Origin: Armadillidium nasatum
Lineage: Eukaryota; Arthropoda; Malacostraca; Isopoda; Armadillidiidae
Reading direction: 5' to 3'
DNA: 25,658 nt
NCBI GenBank assembly: GCA_009176605.1
Contig: SEYY01017640.1
Location: forward strand, 1-25,658
In this document: piece by piece, positions 25,624-25,658 of the stretch
Position numbering within the stretch: position 1 is the first letter of the stretch
Layout of the letters: each line of letters opens with the position of its first letter
Made by a program: the position numbers and the translations under genes
Notes under the pieces: generated by a model
Told to the model about the DNA's origin: nothing
Seen by the model: only the letters and a program-made list of their open reading frames with translations
The model's database searches: none

Positions 25624-25658
25624 GGATAATAAGTCAACTTCATTTTTAGAAATTTATG

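Overview
This 25.7-kb window is AT-rich animal nuclear DNA. There are no bacterial operons. Coding sequence is sparse and spliced, and most of the recognisable content is decayed transposable elements and long dinucleotide tracts. The non-LTR families present (CR1 with an esterase-bearing ORF1, and a Jockey-like family), BED-finger hAT remnants and a Tc1/mariner relic fit an arthropod, perhaps a chelicerate or a crustacean. That placement is inference: I cannot name the species.

Layout. 1-4080: noncoding DNA with three (TA)n tracts, a relic of a non-LTR reverse transcriptase, a dispersed GC-richer repeat, and a nearly perfect 356-bp palindrome made of two head-to-head tRNA-like (SINE) units. 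4082-6882 (minus): a gene of an unrecognised family. It has a 570-codon open frame behind a good splice acceptor, followed by nine units of a ~42-residue repeat that continue through four frameshifts, so the 3' part looks broken. 6901-7146: (TA)n and (AAT)n. 7160-7548 (minus): Tc1/mariner transposase relic with its last catalytic Asp changed to His. 7549-11180 (minus): a 3'-truncated but otherwise long CR1 LINE (ORF1 with CxxC finger, coiled coil and SGNH esterase; ORF2 with endonuclease and reverse transcriptase), all with stops. 11819-12480 (minus) and 18358-18760 (plus): two pieces of the same Jockey-like LINE. 16482-16712 (minus): C-terminal piece of a non-LTR ORF2.

14011-15590, 20100-20480 and 21938-23721: copies of one hAT-like element with GC-rich ends (CCGACCGGGGC). 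The last copy keeps both ends, a 7/8-matching 8-bp target duplication, a BED zinc-finger remnant, and a ~930-bp imperfect palindrome in its middle. 23842-24566: a second, unrelated 725-bp hAT-type MITE with an 8-bp duplication ATTATTAT inside an (ATT)n tract.

The one host gene that looks intact enters at the right side on the plus strand. Two phase-0 exons (21361-21483 and 25297-25500) encode an acidic N-terminus with six psi-K-x-E motifs, as seen at the N-termini of some arthropod C2H2 zinc-finger factors. Its 3.8-kb intron holds the palindromic hAT element, the MITE and three of the eleven long (TA)n tracts. The points most worth checking are transcription of that intronic hairpin, the 42-residue repeat family, and the habit of (TA)n tracts to sit exactly at element ends and splice sites.
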